64,000 nt of DNA from Erodium maritimum (taxonomy: Eukaryota; Streptophyta; Magnoliopsida; Geraniales; Geraniaceae). How positions within the stretch are numbered: the first letter of the stretch is position 1; each line of letters starts with the position of its first letter. The stretch lies in assembly GCA_963921825.1 (NCBI GenBank), contig OY997591.1:32323825-32387824 (forward strand). Direction: 5' to 3'. Under the pieces are notes generated by a model, which had not been told where the DNA came from, searched no databases, and worked only from the letters and a program-made list of their open reading frames with translations. This document shows positions 46,428 through 58,457 of the stretch, piece after piece. The position numbers were made by a program, and so were the translations under genes.

Positions 46428-49400
46428 CTACTTTTCTTGATGCACCCTTTTTGCCGCTTTGCGCCGTCCGTGCTTTGTATGAGCATGCTGAACAGGTTTT
46501 TTGGCCTTTTTGCTGTACGCAACACAGATGAAGATGCATAATTTACAAACTATATCGAGATATGAAGCAATATGTTTACTACGTGAATGTGAACTTTTAC
46601 CACAAACAAATACAGATTCTACCATCAGAAAGAGCAAGCATGTAATTACCAGAAAATGGCTGACCAAAGTCTTGGAAGAAGGATGATGGGAAGTGCCAAC
46701 AAAGCTGAGGCCTAAAACATTTTCATAATTAATCACTTACGTGGACATAATCAAGTACCATACAACTGATTTATTGACTTGTTAATGTTATGCAAGCACA
46801 TTAACTAGTGGCATATTTTAAAAGACAATGTGATGGGGAAAACAACAGATACATACTGCAAACCATTCCAGCTCCTTGGTTGCAAGAGGCCTTGTAAGCT
46901 CATGTTTCTTCAGCATTTCTTGGACTGAGACTTGAACCTTCACCGAAATATGATAAATAAGGGGAGAGTGATTTCATGTTTTATTTTTACATGTTAGATC
47001 AATTCCTCACAGATGCTATGCATACACTACTAATGCCATGAACACAATCCAAACAACAATTAAAGTTATTTGATGAGCAGTCCATAGTAAAAACATTGAC
47101 TTTGAAAGAAAATTCGGGAAATAACACAATTATGGGCCTGTAAGAGTTCGACCTTGTAAAAGCAGCGATTATCCAATTGTGGGTGCCGGAACTTGAACCG
47201 GTCACCAGATCAAGGATTCAAGCAGTTGATCCCTTGGTCAAATAAGCATGGGAGGAAAGGAGGGTTAATTTGCAAAATAGCCTTAAAATGATAACTCTTT
47301 GCTAACTAGCCTTTAAAGTTTTGCAAAATAGCCTTTCTTTTTAGAGGATTCCCGATTTTATCCTTAATGAAAATACCGATCAGGTATGACCCGCGCCCAA
47401 TCGGATGTGTGATTAATAGAAATGAGGGTTAGCTGCTGAAAGAAGGTTTCAAATGGAGGCTATTTTGCAAATTAACCCAAGGAATAGTGAACAATTGCTG
47501 TTACTGTTATGCCTTTCTGCATAAGATGAAACAATAGGGCTTCCCAAATGCTAGAATTAAGTCTATCATGTAGCTTCAATTATTTATACAGAAAATACAC
47601 ATATAATTGGAGGTACCAGCCATGGGAATCTTTATGGTTCTTAGTTTAAATGGATAAAACATGGTAAAATAAGTAACTCAGGTTCTTGCAGGTTACATGC
47701 ATTCCTTTGAATCATACAGATGGATTTGACTCAAATCCCTTTTCTAGTTCTTCAGATGTAGCCTAATTAGAGCGTAAATCTGCCTAAGACATATATAGAG
47801 CTTATTTAGAAGCATAAACTCTTTCTTGTCCTTAAAGAATAAAAGTCATGAACCATTTACTATAACGATGATGTATATCAATGTCAGCTCCAGTGCAGAA
47901 ACAGAAGAAAAATTCATAATCCACAGCTAAATCCATAGAAATGATGCCCCCTTTAAATTACTAATAGGATTCTAGGTTAAGCATGAATAACTAGAATGGG
48001 TGAAATAGCCGCAGAAAACCAGGAGGAACCATGTAAATAATACCTGATCATGGTATGTTGTTGCAGATTTTAGAAACTTTCCATAAGCATGAACAACTGC
48101 ACTTGTATACGGCTTCAAAGTCATCCTTACTCTGTCAACGTGAGGCTTGCTGACAGTGGCAACCTGGTCAACATAAGGCCTGCTGAATTTCTTCACTTCC
48201 TGTTACCAATAAAGCTTAATTTAACTTTACAACTAAACGTAACGGATACTAATAATAGTTTCTCATAAGTATAAACCATAGAACATGTGGAGTATATACC
48301 TGAAAGTAGGGGTCCACAAACTCAAGTGCCTTGTTGACATGTGGAGTTACTGTTCTCTTTGATTCCTCGTACACTTCATTAGATTTTGTTCTTAGTGATT
48401 GCACATATGGTTCAACATTTGTTGTTATCTCCAACCACTGTTCCTTGATAGCTGGGGCCCATTTCTTCAGGACGCATATAAAGAAGAGAAAATACCCCAA
48501 CAAACAAAGTCAGATAGTTAAAAAAAAACAATTCAGGGACAAGCAGATGTGTGCCCTATGATCCTTCATGTTCTGATGTAAAATTTAAACCACCAAACAC
48601 TCAACAAATGCCTCAAAAAACTGCTACAGTTCATGAAAAAATTAACCTCATAAATGAAATCAAATATGATTTCAAATAATGCAGAAACCATATATTCAAG
48701 AGTTGAAATAACATAAAATTGTACAGCTTACGGTTTGTATAGTTTCCAAGTGGGGTTCTGCCCATTTTGCAGCTTGGGTCTTCTTTTTCAGGGCCTGAGA
48801 CAAATAAATATTACATTAAACTAGATAGTTAGTCTAATATGTAACGACAGTCATCATCAGTCCAACAGGCAGAACTACTCCAACAACAAATTTTGTAAGA
48901 TAAAAAACCTTCTGTGTTGCCAAATCCAAAGCAGGTTTCCCATGCTCATTCCAGTGCATTGCTATGAAGGACTACAACAGGACAGTTATCAGGACTCATA
49001 ATCAAAGGATAACAATTCAGACTCCCGATGAGATTTATCCAAACAACAACTGAAGTTGGTTACCTGACAATGGAGTAAATGCCCAGCGAGCCAAGGTGGA
49101 AGCCATGAGCCATGAATCTGAACATGAAACAACACTCATCAGTCTTACAAGAAAGTCTAGTCCCCTAGTTCCTAGACTATATATATCCAAACTGGCCAGC
49201 AATCTCAAACACCTGATCTAGAAAATAGATGCTCAGTTAACAGGATTTTTTGATGAAATATGAGATAGATGAATTTGTGGTTGTCATGTACTATGCCGTA
49301 GCACTGCTAGTCCAATAAATCATATCGGGAAAAACAGCTAGAAGCCTAAAAGAACAGCTGAGAACTTATTTGCAGCAAAAACAGAATTTGAAAACATTAA

Positions 49401-52180
49401 CAAGAAAACCAATGATTATAAAAATAAATATAAAACCTCCAAAGCATGTCCTCTGCAGGTTGACTAGATAAGCTTACAGGACTAACCCAGTAATCGAAAT
49501 TTGTAAATACATACACAAACACACCAAAATTTATCGAATTGAATCTACCATAAGTAAGCTTATTCTTTTACATAGTTTACTTCTCTTAGATTTGAAGTAT
49601 AAGCAAGATAATCTTAGGGTTCAGTTGAGGTTAACTTTTGAAGTCAAGTGAAGCTTGAATACATCCATCATATGCAAAGAAAGCATCTATTCCTCCCCAA
49701 AAGTTGAATAAATAAAAATGAAAAATGTTTCTTTAATAAACATATATTTGTATTTCCTTTTTAGGCCATTCAAAATATTTCAAGTGAAAATAAACTCGTG
49801 AACATTAATCTTTATCGAGAAGAAATAGAAAAGAGCTTGACAGTCTGAGACCTATCAGATTTTCCATAAGCACAATTACATGAAGGAAATCTTCTACTCT
49901 CAAATTTAACTGGAGTTACTATGAAACCTTTATGGTACTTCATCCTATCATCTTAAATTATTAAGATCTATAGAAGTTGTTATTTTAGTCACTGTCTTCA
50001 CAACTTTGGTTCCTTCGTCTCTAAAAGACATGCTTTTAGATTTCATCACTCATGGACAAAAAGAATGTATTCAAAACTAAGGGCCCACTGTTAGTGTAGC
50101 TGTACCAATCCAACAACCAAAATTCAAACAACGCACTTAATTTACTATAATCAAGTGCGTTCTATGTAATCCTCATAATTTAAACAGCATTTTTCACCTA
50201 ATTTCACATTGATTTGGCTTCCTACCTCTGTTAGCAGTTTAGCTTTTGAGGTGACCTCGAACTTGGACTTCATCATCTCTTCCTACAGAAATATGGTAAA
50301 AAGAAAATTATAAGGAAATAAAATATTGTAAGAACACGATAGTTGAGCATCTAAAATAAATAACCATAAGTTTTTGGTACATAACTAACATACCTCTGCC
50401 ACTTTCAGAGCACGCTCGGTGTTTCGAATTACTCTCTTCTGTTCTTCATTGATCTTTTTAAGCTGTTACCATATCATAAAGTTAAGCCAAATTCAGTCAA
50501 CATCAGATAATAAGGTGAGTGAAGTTAGTACGCCAGCTCAGCCAGCAGAACAAAACTCCACATGTGCAATGATTAATAAGAAATGAAATAGTCTGATTTC
50601 AATCAGTACATCTCTCTCATTTTCCAACACATGCACTCACATTTAGGTCCATAAGCAATCACTTAAGATGAGGGTAATAGTGTTTTCAAATTATTAATAT
50701 ACTTTGGTATATAAGCTACCATAACTTGAAGAAATTTGCTACATAGCATGCTGATAACATTTAATTCATGTGTAGTTATGAGTGTGAAACATCACTGATA
50801 TAACATCTACCACTAATTCCCTGAAAGAGAACAAAATAAATCAAATCAAAGGCTCAAAAGTAACAAAAGTCAGCAATTATTGGAATTATGAGCAAACTTC
50901 CACACCTAGTTGACGCATGCCGGCAGTTTTACACATAAAGATGGCATAGGGAGACTTACATAAAATCATACTTGAAACAGAAACTTATATGAATTGTGTT
51001 GAAACAAATAAACAGCACATCCTACAAACATATTGACCACAAAAATAGCCTTGATGAAAAAAATCGATGGAGAAGATTGCTTACATTCTCTACTTCAGTG
51101 TATAATTCACTCATTTTCTTCTCAGCTTCATTTGCTCCGCCTTTCAAGGCCTCTTTCTCCTTTTTCTGAACTTCTATTTCCTTTTTAAGTTTGTCAACCT
51201 GCATAGACCATTACCAGTTATAAATATGCATGGTGGAACTCCCCCAAAAGTAATTTGATTACGCAAATGTGACCTTCTTCTCGAGTTCCCCAGCTCGTGC
51301 ATGAGCCTTCCCCACCCGCTCCTCTGCATCTAAAGTGCCTTTTTCCTAAGAAGAATATAAAACAGAATGAGCATGCAGAACCAGTCAAATGTATACTTAT
51401 AAAACATAACAAAATTCTGTTTTACCTGGAGTGAGGCCAGCTCAACATGCAAGGACTCGATCTTATCCAACTTCTCTTGAATGAGTGCCTCCTTCTGAGC
51501 TATAATTTCATCTTTGCTTTTTAGTTTAAGAGTTTTCTCCTCAACACTGGATTCTAAAGAGAAAAATTCAAACAAAAAACGTAAGTCCACCAATGCAAAA
51601 CCCAAAACTCAATTAGTAAACAGGAAAAAAGGATGCCCCACAGTACTCTGATAAGTTACTGAGAAACTCAGTAAAATAGCATCAGAACTTTGTGCAAAAA
51701 AAAAATGCTCCTTTCTAAGTCTTCTCCTAATGGATTATCATATACTTCCACTCCAATCAGTTCCACAAATCAAAAGCAGCAACTAAACAAAATAAACAAA
51801 TCTCCCAATTTGAACCCTTGACTCGTGATTATTACACTTGAGCGTCAATTGTAAAAAAACAAACTTCATAGAATCACTTCAATACCCAGATCACGCCGTA
51901 ACAACTCATAACTCGAGCCCAACTTTCTGCACACACAGGATCATCAGAAGCAGAATTTAAGCTGGAAGTCAACCTAGAAAGTGGAACACTAACCTAGGGC
52001 AAGGATCTGGGACTTGAGTTGGTTCAATTCGACCTTGAGAGCCACGGAATCGGGGGCGTCCGATCCAGCGACCTTAAGCGGCAAGTCCCCATTAACGACT
52101 GCAGCATCATCAGACCTAACCCCGGTGCAGATTAGGGCAAGAAGTATAGAGAACGCGACGGCGAGCTTCGTGGCCGCCAT
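46428..52180 (-). CDS. Intact 14-exon gene; coiled-coil, 11-mer-repeat membrane protein (AT2G24420/AT4G31340-like)
   Basis: Coding exons, minus strand: 52180-51994, 51553-51426, 51345-51274, 51198-51085, 50462-50394, 50282-50226, 49117-49064, 48971-48909, 48794-48732, 48464-48300, 48199-48044, 46937-46857, 46711-46650, 46512-46428. Every intron is GT-AG and the frame stays open, giving 451 residues. Start MAATK was chosen because remembered Arabidopsis relatives (about 440 residues) start alike. Parts: signal peptide 1-23; coiled coil about 48-210; HGSWLPPWL motif near 211-219; proline-phased repeats 262-354; membrane segment about 402-423; basic tail ([16 protein letters not shown]). Old database names such as 'DNA repair ATPase-related' come from coiled-coil similarity. 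There is no ATP-binding motif, and the layout suggests a secretory-pathway membrane protein. True function unknown. Confidence 0.92.
47130..47240 (-). repeat. Possible tRNA-derived SINE fragment in an intron
   Basis: On the minus strand CCGGTTCAAGTTCCGGC resembles a tRNA T-arm with a B box (GGTTCAAGTTCC). No clear A box, tail or duplication was found. It lies in the intron between exons 11 and 12 of the host gene. Confidence 0.3.
47263..47478. mobile_element. MITE with perfect 21-bp inverted ends in an intron
   Basis: The 216-bp element begins GGGTTAATTTGCAAAATAGC at 47263, and the inverse of its first 21 bases closes it at 47458-47478 without mismatch. AAGGA stands on both sides (47258-47262 and 47479-47483). 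It is too small to code. The ends resemble widespread plant MITEs whose superfamily is debated; a 5-bp duplication does not fit hAT or Mutator cleanly. It lies in the 1.1-kb intron between exons 11 and 12. Confidence 0.85.
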
Positions 52181-52498
52181 GAAGCGAAGAGCCCAGAGAA
52201 ACACGCAGAGACGGAGAGAACGAGGAGGAAGAAGTGACGTAGGATTTGATTTTGTGGTGTATCAGTAGTTTCTTGTCTTTGGTAGTAGCTACCTGGTTTT
52301 GGGGAATGTCATAAATACCGTAAAATTGGGGTGTGCTTCTTGAAAATATTGAAATTGACATTACAGAGTACAGACGAGGGTTTGGACACGTGTCTGGTGA
52401 TCATGAGATCTGATAACCTATGTTTCCTAGTTTTTCGTTGACACGTCGATAATTAAATGGTGCGTGAGAAATTACTTTTACAAAAGTGACAATATTTT
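52181..52498 (-). promoter_or_regulatory. 5' leader and likely core promoter of the host gene
   Basis: Upstream of the ATG at 52180 is a purine-rich leader in plus-strand view (CT-rich in the mRNA sense). A TGACGT word at about 52235 resembles a bZIP site. GGTATTTATG (minus strand, about 52308-52317) is the best TATA candidate, some 130 bases from the ATG. The upstream edge is a MITE at 52499, so little unique promoter remains between them. Confidence 0.4.
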
Positions 52499-52964
52499 AG
52501 GTTAATTCCATCTCAATATCCTAAATCTTTCATACTTCATTTAGAGTACCTTAAATCTTTTTTGTATCATTTTAGTACCTTAAATTTTTCATATTTCATT
52601 TGAAGTACCCTAAATCTTTATTGTGTCACCTCAGTACTCTAAACTTTTATTAATTCCATTTTGGTACCCTAAACTTTCATTAATTTCATTTTAGTACTCA
52701 CCGTTAACTTTACCATAATTTTGGTTGTTGGTGAGGGGTAGTATGGTCATTTTACCTGTTTTGGATGGAAAATCATATGCAAAGTTAACGATGGGTACTA
52801 AAATGGAATTAATGAAAGTTTAGGGTACCGAGGTGACACAAAAAGGATTTAGGGTACTTTAAATGAATTAATGAAAGTCTAGGGTACTGAGGTGACACAA
52901 AAAAGATTTAGGGTACTCTAAATGAAATATGAAAGATTTAGGGTACTGAGGTGTAATTATCCCT
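52499..52964. mobile_element. Long-inverted-repeat MITE (Mutator-like type)
   Basis: The 466-bp element has long inverted arms: the right end read inward is AGGGATAATTACACCTCAGT, and the left end is AGGTTAATTCCATCTCAATA. The arms continue for roughly 200 bp and consist of repeated 'accctaaatctttcatatttc' type units, with a small unique centre (about 52690-52790). AATATTTT flanks both sides (52491-52498 and 52965-52972). AGGGATAATTACAC-type ends and an 8-9-bp AT duplication fit Mutator-like MITEs. It lies about 320 bp upstream of the host gene's start codon. Confidence 0.85.
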
Positions 52965-52984
52965 AATATTTTTAAGTAAAAAAT

Positions 52985-54590
52985 ATATATTTTTTTTTAG
53001 ATAAGGGAACTTTCATTCTTTTGAAAGAGAGTTATTATATGTTTGATCTCTTTGACGCGCCGAACAATAACTCAACAATAATAGGACGTCTATAACGGTC
53101 TTGAACAAAATTTAAAATTGTAATTAAAAGGTACTGGGGAACACTGCTCAAAGTGTGGCCGAAGCGCCGCTTGATCACTTGGTGAGGACCTGTTTCGTTT
53201 GGCTAAAAATCGAAGTTGTGTTCGTTAGTAGTGAAGGAAGGACTGGCTTGTATCAAGGATCCCTTCCAGCAATCATCCCTGAAGCCCTTGGTCGGACTCA
53301 TTTCCCTTGGCGAGACTACTTCTCAACCCTCGTCTGATCTTCCTAGGGTTCCCAACTGAACCCGTCTTTATTCCGGGCACCCTCATCGAGGGTGCCTCTA
53401 CCCCACTGATTGAGGACTGACCCTCTTCCAATTTTTTCCAACCTAAAAGATATACCCCATATACACGCTCGTTAGGTGCCGTGTTTTGGGTTACGATCGG
53501 GCCCCTGCCCCGAGGTGGGATAGGCTTAGGTGTGGTTTTTTGGATCAGAGGGCCAAAGCCCCGCGGTGGATGTAGAGGCTTCGTCCAATCAGTTGCATAC
53601 GACTTGCTCTTCTACTCCTTGTGATATTCCAACAGAGACTTGTCAAAACGGGGGTACTTGGCATCTCTAGGTCACACCTGTGTGGTATGACCAATCCGCC
53701 CATAATTCCCACAGAAAGTGGATAACTTTGTGTAAGTGAGAGGGTAGAGGATCGGATCTCGTGATTCCAAGAATCGTAGCAGTAGATTCCAATAAAGAGG
53801 TCGGTCTAGTGAGTGCCAATAACGCACTTTGACTACCTCTTCCCAATATTGACCATAGTCGTCACACGGGACCTCCACCGTGATCCCAAGAGCGGCTCCG
53901 ATCTTCTCCCAAATTGTCTTGGTTCGAACATGCGACGGGAGGTCATGAGCATGAACCCACAATTGAAGTCGGTCTAAAGACGGGTAGGCTCTATCAAACG
54001 GGTCAATTTCCCTAAGGAGCAAGGGATGGTCATCGAAGCACCATGGTTTGTGTCCACGAACCCATACCCATGCGTCCTCATTGGCAAAGTAAAACCTAAA
54101 TACACCATGCTCGATGTCCTTGATCACCAAACCCACCGCTGAGTGGCCCTACACATTGGTGATGATTCGCAGCAAAGTCTCCTTTCGGGGGCGTTGGGCT
54201 AGGAGGCGACCAATCATGTCAAACTATTCATGGACTAATGCCCTTGAATTCATGGTCACGTTGGCGATGATCAACTCCACATCATCCTCCACCCCCAATG
54301 AGCACCCCAACAGGCTCTCCTAAAGAGACACCATAGGGGATGAAGGTATCTCCGGATCCGGTAGAACAGAGAATGCAGGGGAGGCTTGAGGCAACGGACT
54401 TCTCCCTTCCTATCGCATCATGTTCCCCGGGATGGGTGGGAGGGATGGGAGGATTGGAATCCGTTATGCATTCGGTAGAGGAAATGGTGGTGTGGTTTTC
54501 TCCATACGCAAAGCATCCTGACCTCCACTCCTCGAAGATTCAGACCCCTCCACATGTAGGCACGACCAAGTGAACGGCGTCAAGAATGCC
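52985..54590 (-). pseudogene. LINE ORF1 relic (DUF4283 plus zinc knuckle)
   Basis: A T run at about 52989-52998, preceded on the minus strand by GAAAGTTCCCTTATCT, looks like an L1 3' end. At 54136-53672 the minus strand encodes a DUF4283-like domain (FRFYFANEDAWVWVRGHKPW, LQLWVHAHDLPSHVRT) followed by a zinc-knuckle-like tail (KLSTFCGNYGRIGH). One cysteine of the knuckle is replaced by Asn. The flanking ORF1 parts are out of frame. No reverse transcriptase follows before the 3' end. The 5' edge near 54590 is approximate and no duplication was found. Confidence 0.65.
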
Positions 54591-54990
54591 CCTATTTATC
54601 ACTAAACGGTATACATATACCATATAGTACAAAGCAAACGAGTAATATTACAGGCTGTAGCTTTGTTAGACAACAATATTACAGACTCTAAACGGAAACA
54701 GTATAACATAGTACGTATAAACAGTACAACAAACATGCATACCACATCTGCAATGTATGTAATTATTTGTCCATATTTGAACCCAAGACCTCCCTTGTGA
54801 AAAGTGAGCCTCACATTTTATATACTAAAATAATCTCTTTTCTTACTGAAAGGTGCAATATTTTTAATTAGAGAATCAACTACATAGATGTGCGACAGGA
54901 TAATTCATGTCTATCAAGGCAAGAACAGACATTGAACAAACTTGTTCGTAGTTCTTTTAAAGTTAGAACCGTCACAGACGGTATTGTTAT
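54591..54990. other. Short stretch without recognisable gene
   Basis: AT-rich sequence between two ORF1 relics. Open frames here are short and have no family resemblance. Confidence 0.5.
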
Positions 54991-57005
54991 GCCACACGGG
55001 AAATAAAGAAAGAAAGAAGGGGGTTGAGAAAGGGAGATTTGAATTCCTGCTAAAAAGCCCTAGCATGGATTGCATCAGTAGTAGGTGGTGAGGCTTGAAC
55101 TAGGGAACCCTTTCGGAGCTAGTCCATAAAGACCGAGAACCTAACATTCCTCTTGGTAGGGCTGTTTACCAGCCCTTGCCTGATCATCTCGGGGTTCACT
55201 AGCCGAACACCTCTTCACTCCGCCGCTACTGGCTGCAGCTCTAGAACCAACTCCAGCTCCAGCCCCAGTTCCGACTCCAAGTCTAGGCATGCCGATGTGC
55301 CTAGGGAACCTGAAACTTCGGTTTTCTTTCTCTCAAAGAGCTAGCTGGTCCTCAAATTACACCAACCGAGGTCCACCGCCCCAGTCTGTGTAATGTCACG
55401 AGCCCCCTGGACCCTTAGGTACAGTGACCGCGGATACTATCGGGCCCCTACCTCAAGGCAAGGTGCCCTTAGGTACAGTGCACTGGGATACGGTCTCGGC
55501 CTCCAACCAAGGTCCCTGGGTATTCTAGTCGGTCGCATACGGCTTTGCTCCCATATCCCTTTGAAACTTCAAGATAGAGGAATCGAAAGGCGGCCTGTTC
55601 ACAATTTACCGATCGCACTCATGGATCCCACAATTATAGTAGAATGAGGGCATCTTGGTGTACGTGAGGGATACCCAAATCGGGTCTGAAAACTCCTTGA
55701 ACCGCAGCAGCAACTATTGGCGCAAGGGGTGCTCTACCAGGTGCCAAAACTGGACCCTCTCCGTCCCTCCCCAGCAACTACCCCATTGATCACATGAGAC
55801 CTCCACGTACATCCCGAGCGACGCTCTAATGGATTCCCCCATTCTCCGAGTCCATACTAACGGAGGAAGCCCGTAGACATGAACCCATAGTTGGATTTGG
55901 TCAAGAGTAGGAGGCTCTCTAGCCATCGGGTCCAAGTCCCCAAGGAAGAGTGGACGATCGTCAAAACATCATACCTCGTTACCCCAAACCCATGCATGTG
56001 CCTTCTCAGATTCGAAGTGGAACCCGAATATTTCAGGGTCATTGTCCTTGATCACCAGGCCCTCTACAACTCTGCCTCATGCCTTGGTGATGATTCGGAG
56101 GAGAACATCCTTTCGAGGCCGTTTAGAGGACCAGAGCTTACCCATCATCGCAAATTGTTGGCTAGCGATGACCGAGGGATACATCGGGGAGTACGGGAAG
56201 AGGATCTCCAGTTCCTCCTGATCCTCTTCCAACGAGCGAGACAAGATGTTGTCCTGAAGATTGGTAAGGCTGGACTCGAGGGATTCTGATAGTGCTAATG
56301 GCCCCGGAACCGAGCTGGCCTCGCGAGTCTTGATCACCTAACACCGACATACCATACCTGGGGGTGTGGTAAGTAGAGCCAGAATGAGATGGATCCTCAC
56401 CGCGTTAGGGGCTACGGTCCCTTCAAGCATCGCCTCCACCATCGCCCCTCCGTGATCCACCGTCAGAGCCTTTCCTCGGAGAGGATCCCGACACAATGAA
56501 GGTATCGGAGCTTCATCAAGAGAGGGGAAACCATCAAAGAAGACAAAGGGATATCAGGCCTAGGACTCGGAGGCGAAGATCCAACGGGCCTAGGGTTTGC
56601 GAGCAGAGAAAATGATGGAGGCGATGACGATAGTAGGTTGCGTGGTAAGGAAGCAACCGAGGACCCCTTCACCAGACGGCCTCTCTTCGGTTTCACTAAC
56701 GGCGTAGCAGAACCAAGGGAGAACGGCATAATCGTCGTTGAGATGGGCGGCGCAAAGGTAGAGGGTGGTGGAAGAGGTTGCGAAGGATTTCCCGCTAGGG
56801 TTTGTTTGGGTTTCCTTCGACGTCGGGGCTTTAATGGAGACTCCACCATCGAAAAAGGGCGAGGAGGGGGATTGCCGAGAAGCACATGGGTGCAGGTGGC
56901 GATGTGACCAGTTCGGCAGAGTTGTCGGCGACCAGAGCAGACGTAGGTAGCTCTATAAGGCTAGGGTTTTCCTCGTTTGGAGGCTCTCGACAAGTGGTGC
57001 AAGAG
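54991..57005 (-). pseudogene. Second LINE ORF1 relic (DUF4283 type)
   Basis: The minus strand encodes a Pro/Ser/Lys-rich N-terminus (56885-56463, PLKPRRRRKPKQTLAGNP) and, out of frame, a DUF4283 stretch at 56042-55714 (LDQIQLWVHVYGLPPLVWTR, ASLGMYVEV). The latter aligns with the relic at 53672-54136 (LDRLQLWVHAHDLPSHVRTK). It is the same family but clearly diverged. No reverse transcriptase follows, and no poly(A) remnant is clear. Its 5' side abuts a gypsy gag fragment at about 57010. Confidence 0.6.
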
Positions 57006-58457
57006 AAATTCATCCAAGTCATGGTAGGTTTGTCTCTCCACCTTTCTAGCAATTCTATCATGAAGACCATATAGGAATTGTGCCATTAGAGACACCTCTG
57101 AATCTTCAGATTCGAACCTGTTTCAAAGTATCTAAAACTCATCAAAATATTCCTCCACAGATTTGCTTCCTTGAGAGAGCTTTTTGAATTTTTGTTGTAG
57201 GCTTCGATAATAATAGGTTTGAACATATCTCTTCCTCATGATGAACCTCATGTCCTCCCAAGTGGTGATCTGACCGTGCCTATGCCTCATCCTCTCGGAC
57301 ACACCTCTGTCCCACCAAGCCAAAGCACCTTTGGTAAGTTGGGAAGCAGTTAAGGACACTTTTCTTTGTTCCAAGTAGTTGTAATATTTAAAGATATACT
57401 CCATATGTCTCTCCTAATCAAGGTAAGCTCCGAGATTGACCTTTCCTGCGAAAGTTGGGGCATTGAGCTTGACATCTCGGTTTTTATGCCTAGCATCTTC
57501 TTGGCCTCTATCATAGTTGTATTGTCTCCTTGGCCTTGGGTTTTGATAAAAATATGGTTGGCCATCATCTTCAGAGTCTTGTTCATCTTCATTTTAATTC
57601 ACTCTTGGAGCATTCACATTTCGAATGGGAATTCTACGTGCCGGTGGTGGTTGTTCAATTCTGGTCATTCGATTTCCAAGGTCTTGGAGCTGTGTTTGAA
57701 TGACAGCAAGAATATGAACTACGTTTGCATCCCCTTGATCTTCCATAGTCCTAGATTTTGATGTTTCTCACAAATAAAACAAATCAAGTGCAAAGGAAGT
57801 AGAAAACGCACTGAACTTAAAATGATAAGACAACAAACTAAGAAAACAAATCTGGACAGATTTGATTTCTGCTCAAAGTTTCTTCTTTTCTCTTTAAAAA
57901 AAACTAAAACAACAACAGATAAATAAAAACGAAATTATAATGTAGATAAAACCTGATTTGGAGCTTTTAGCTCTGATACCAGATGATATAGGAACGTGGT
58001 GGTATGATTAGAGAAAGCCTTGTTGATAGAATATATAGGATAGTGGTGGTATGATGAAGAACCTTAGCTGGGTGTACAACACTCTCTAGAAGATGGAATC
58101 GAAGATGGATATTGCTTCAACTGGCCGTACAACACTCTTTGAAGAATCTAAGTAACTAGGGAAAGAGATGGTGGATTGAATGACGTCACACATATTATGG
58201 AAAGTCTGTGATACGTCGAAGTACTAAAACTTCAAGGATTCACACACATTGAAATGCTTTAAGGTTCTTTCCAGAAGAAAACTCGAATTTTTATTTCATA
58301 ATACATACTGAGAAGGGACTTTATTAAATAGTCCAGCAGTAGGTGACCTTTAAGGGTTGAAAATTGATTACATTTGACTCTACTTAATAACTAAAGACTC
58401 TTGATAAACCAAAGGATGGAAATATGCAAATCAACAAAAGTAACTCATTAATAATCT
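57006..58457 (-). mobile_element. Ty3/gypsy fragment: gag, leader, PBS and 5' LTR
   Basis: On the minus strand, from right to left: an LTR starting TGATATAGGAACG at 57984 and running rightward to the LINE at 58458, a PBS, about 0.2 kb of leader, and a Gag region (57760-57010) with the retrotransposon Gag core (LTKGALAWWDRGVSERMR, YYRSLQQKFKKLSQGSKSVEEYFDEF). The rest of the element is missing, replaced at 57005 by the LINE relic. The LTR probably continues past the inserted LINE from 60708, but its outer end was not found. A broken fragment; lineage not assigned. Confidence 0.75.
57970..57981 (-). other. Primer binding site, initiator-Met tRNA (gypsy fragment)
   Basis: The minus strand reads TGGTATCAGAGC, two bases from the LTR edge at 57984. 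Confidence 0.85.

Noticed and set aside
46428-52180. Function as a DNA-repair ATPase or myosin
   Set aside because: Those labels reflect generic coiled-coil similarity; no Walker A/B motif or motor domain is present.
55060-55100. Possible tRNA-derived SINE (minus-strand GGTTCCCTAGTTCAAGCC)
   Set aside because: The word lacks a proper B box and A box and occurs in the tail of a LINE ORF1 relic.
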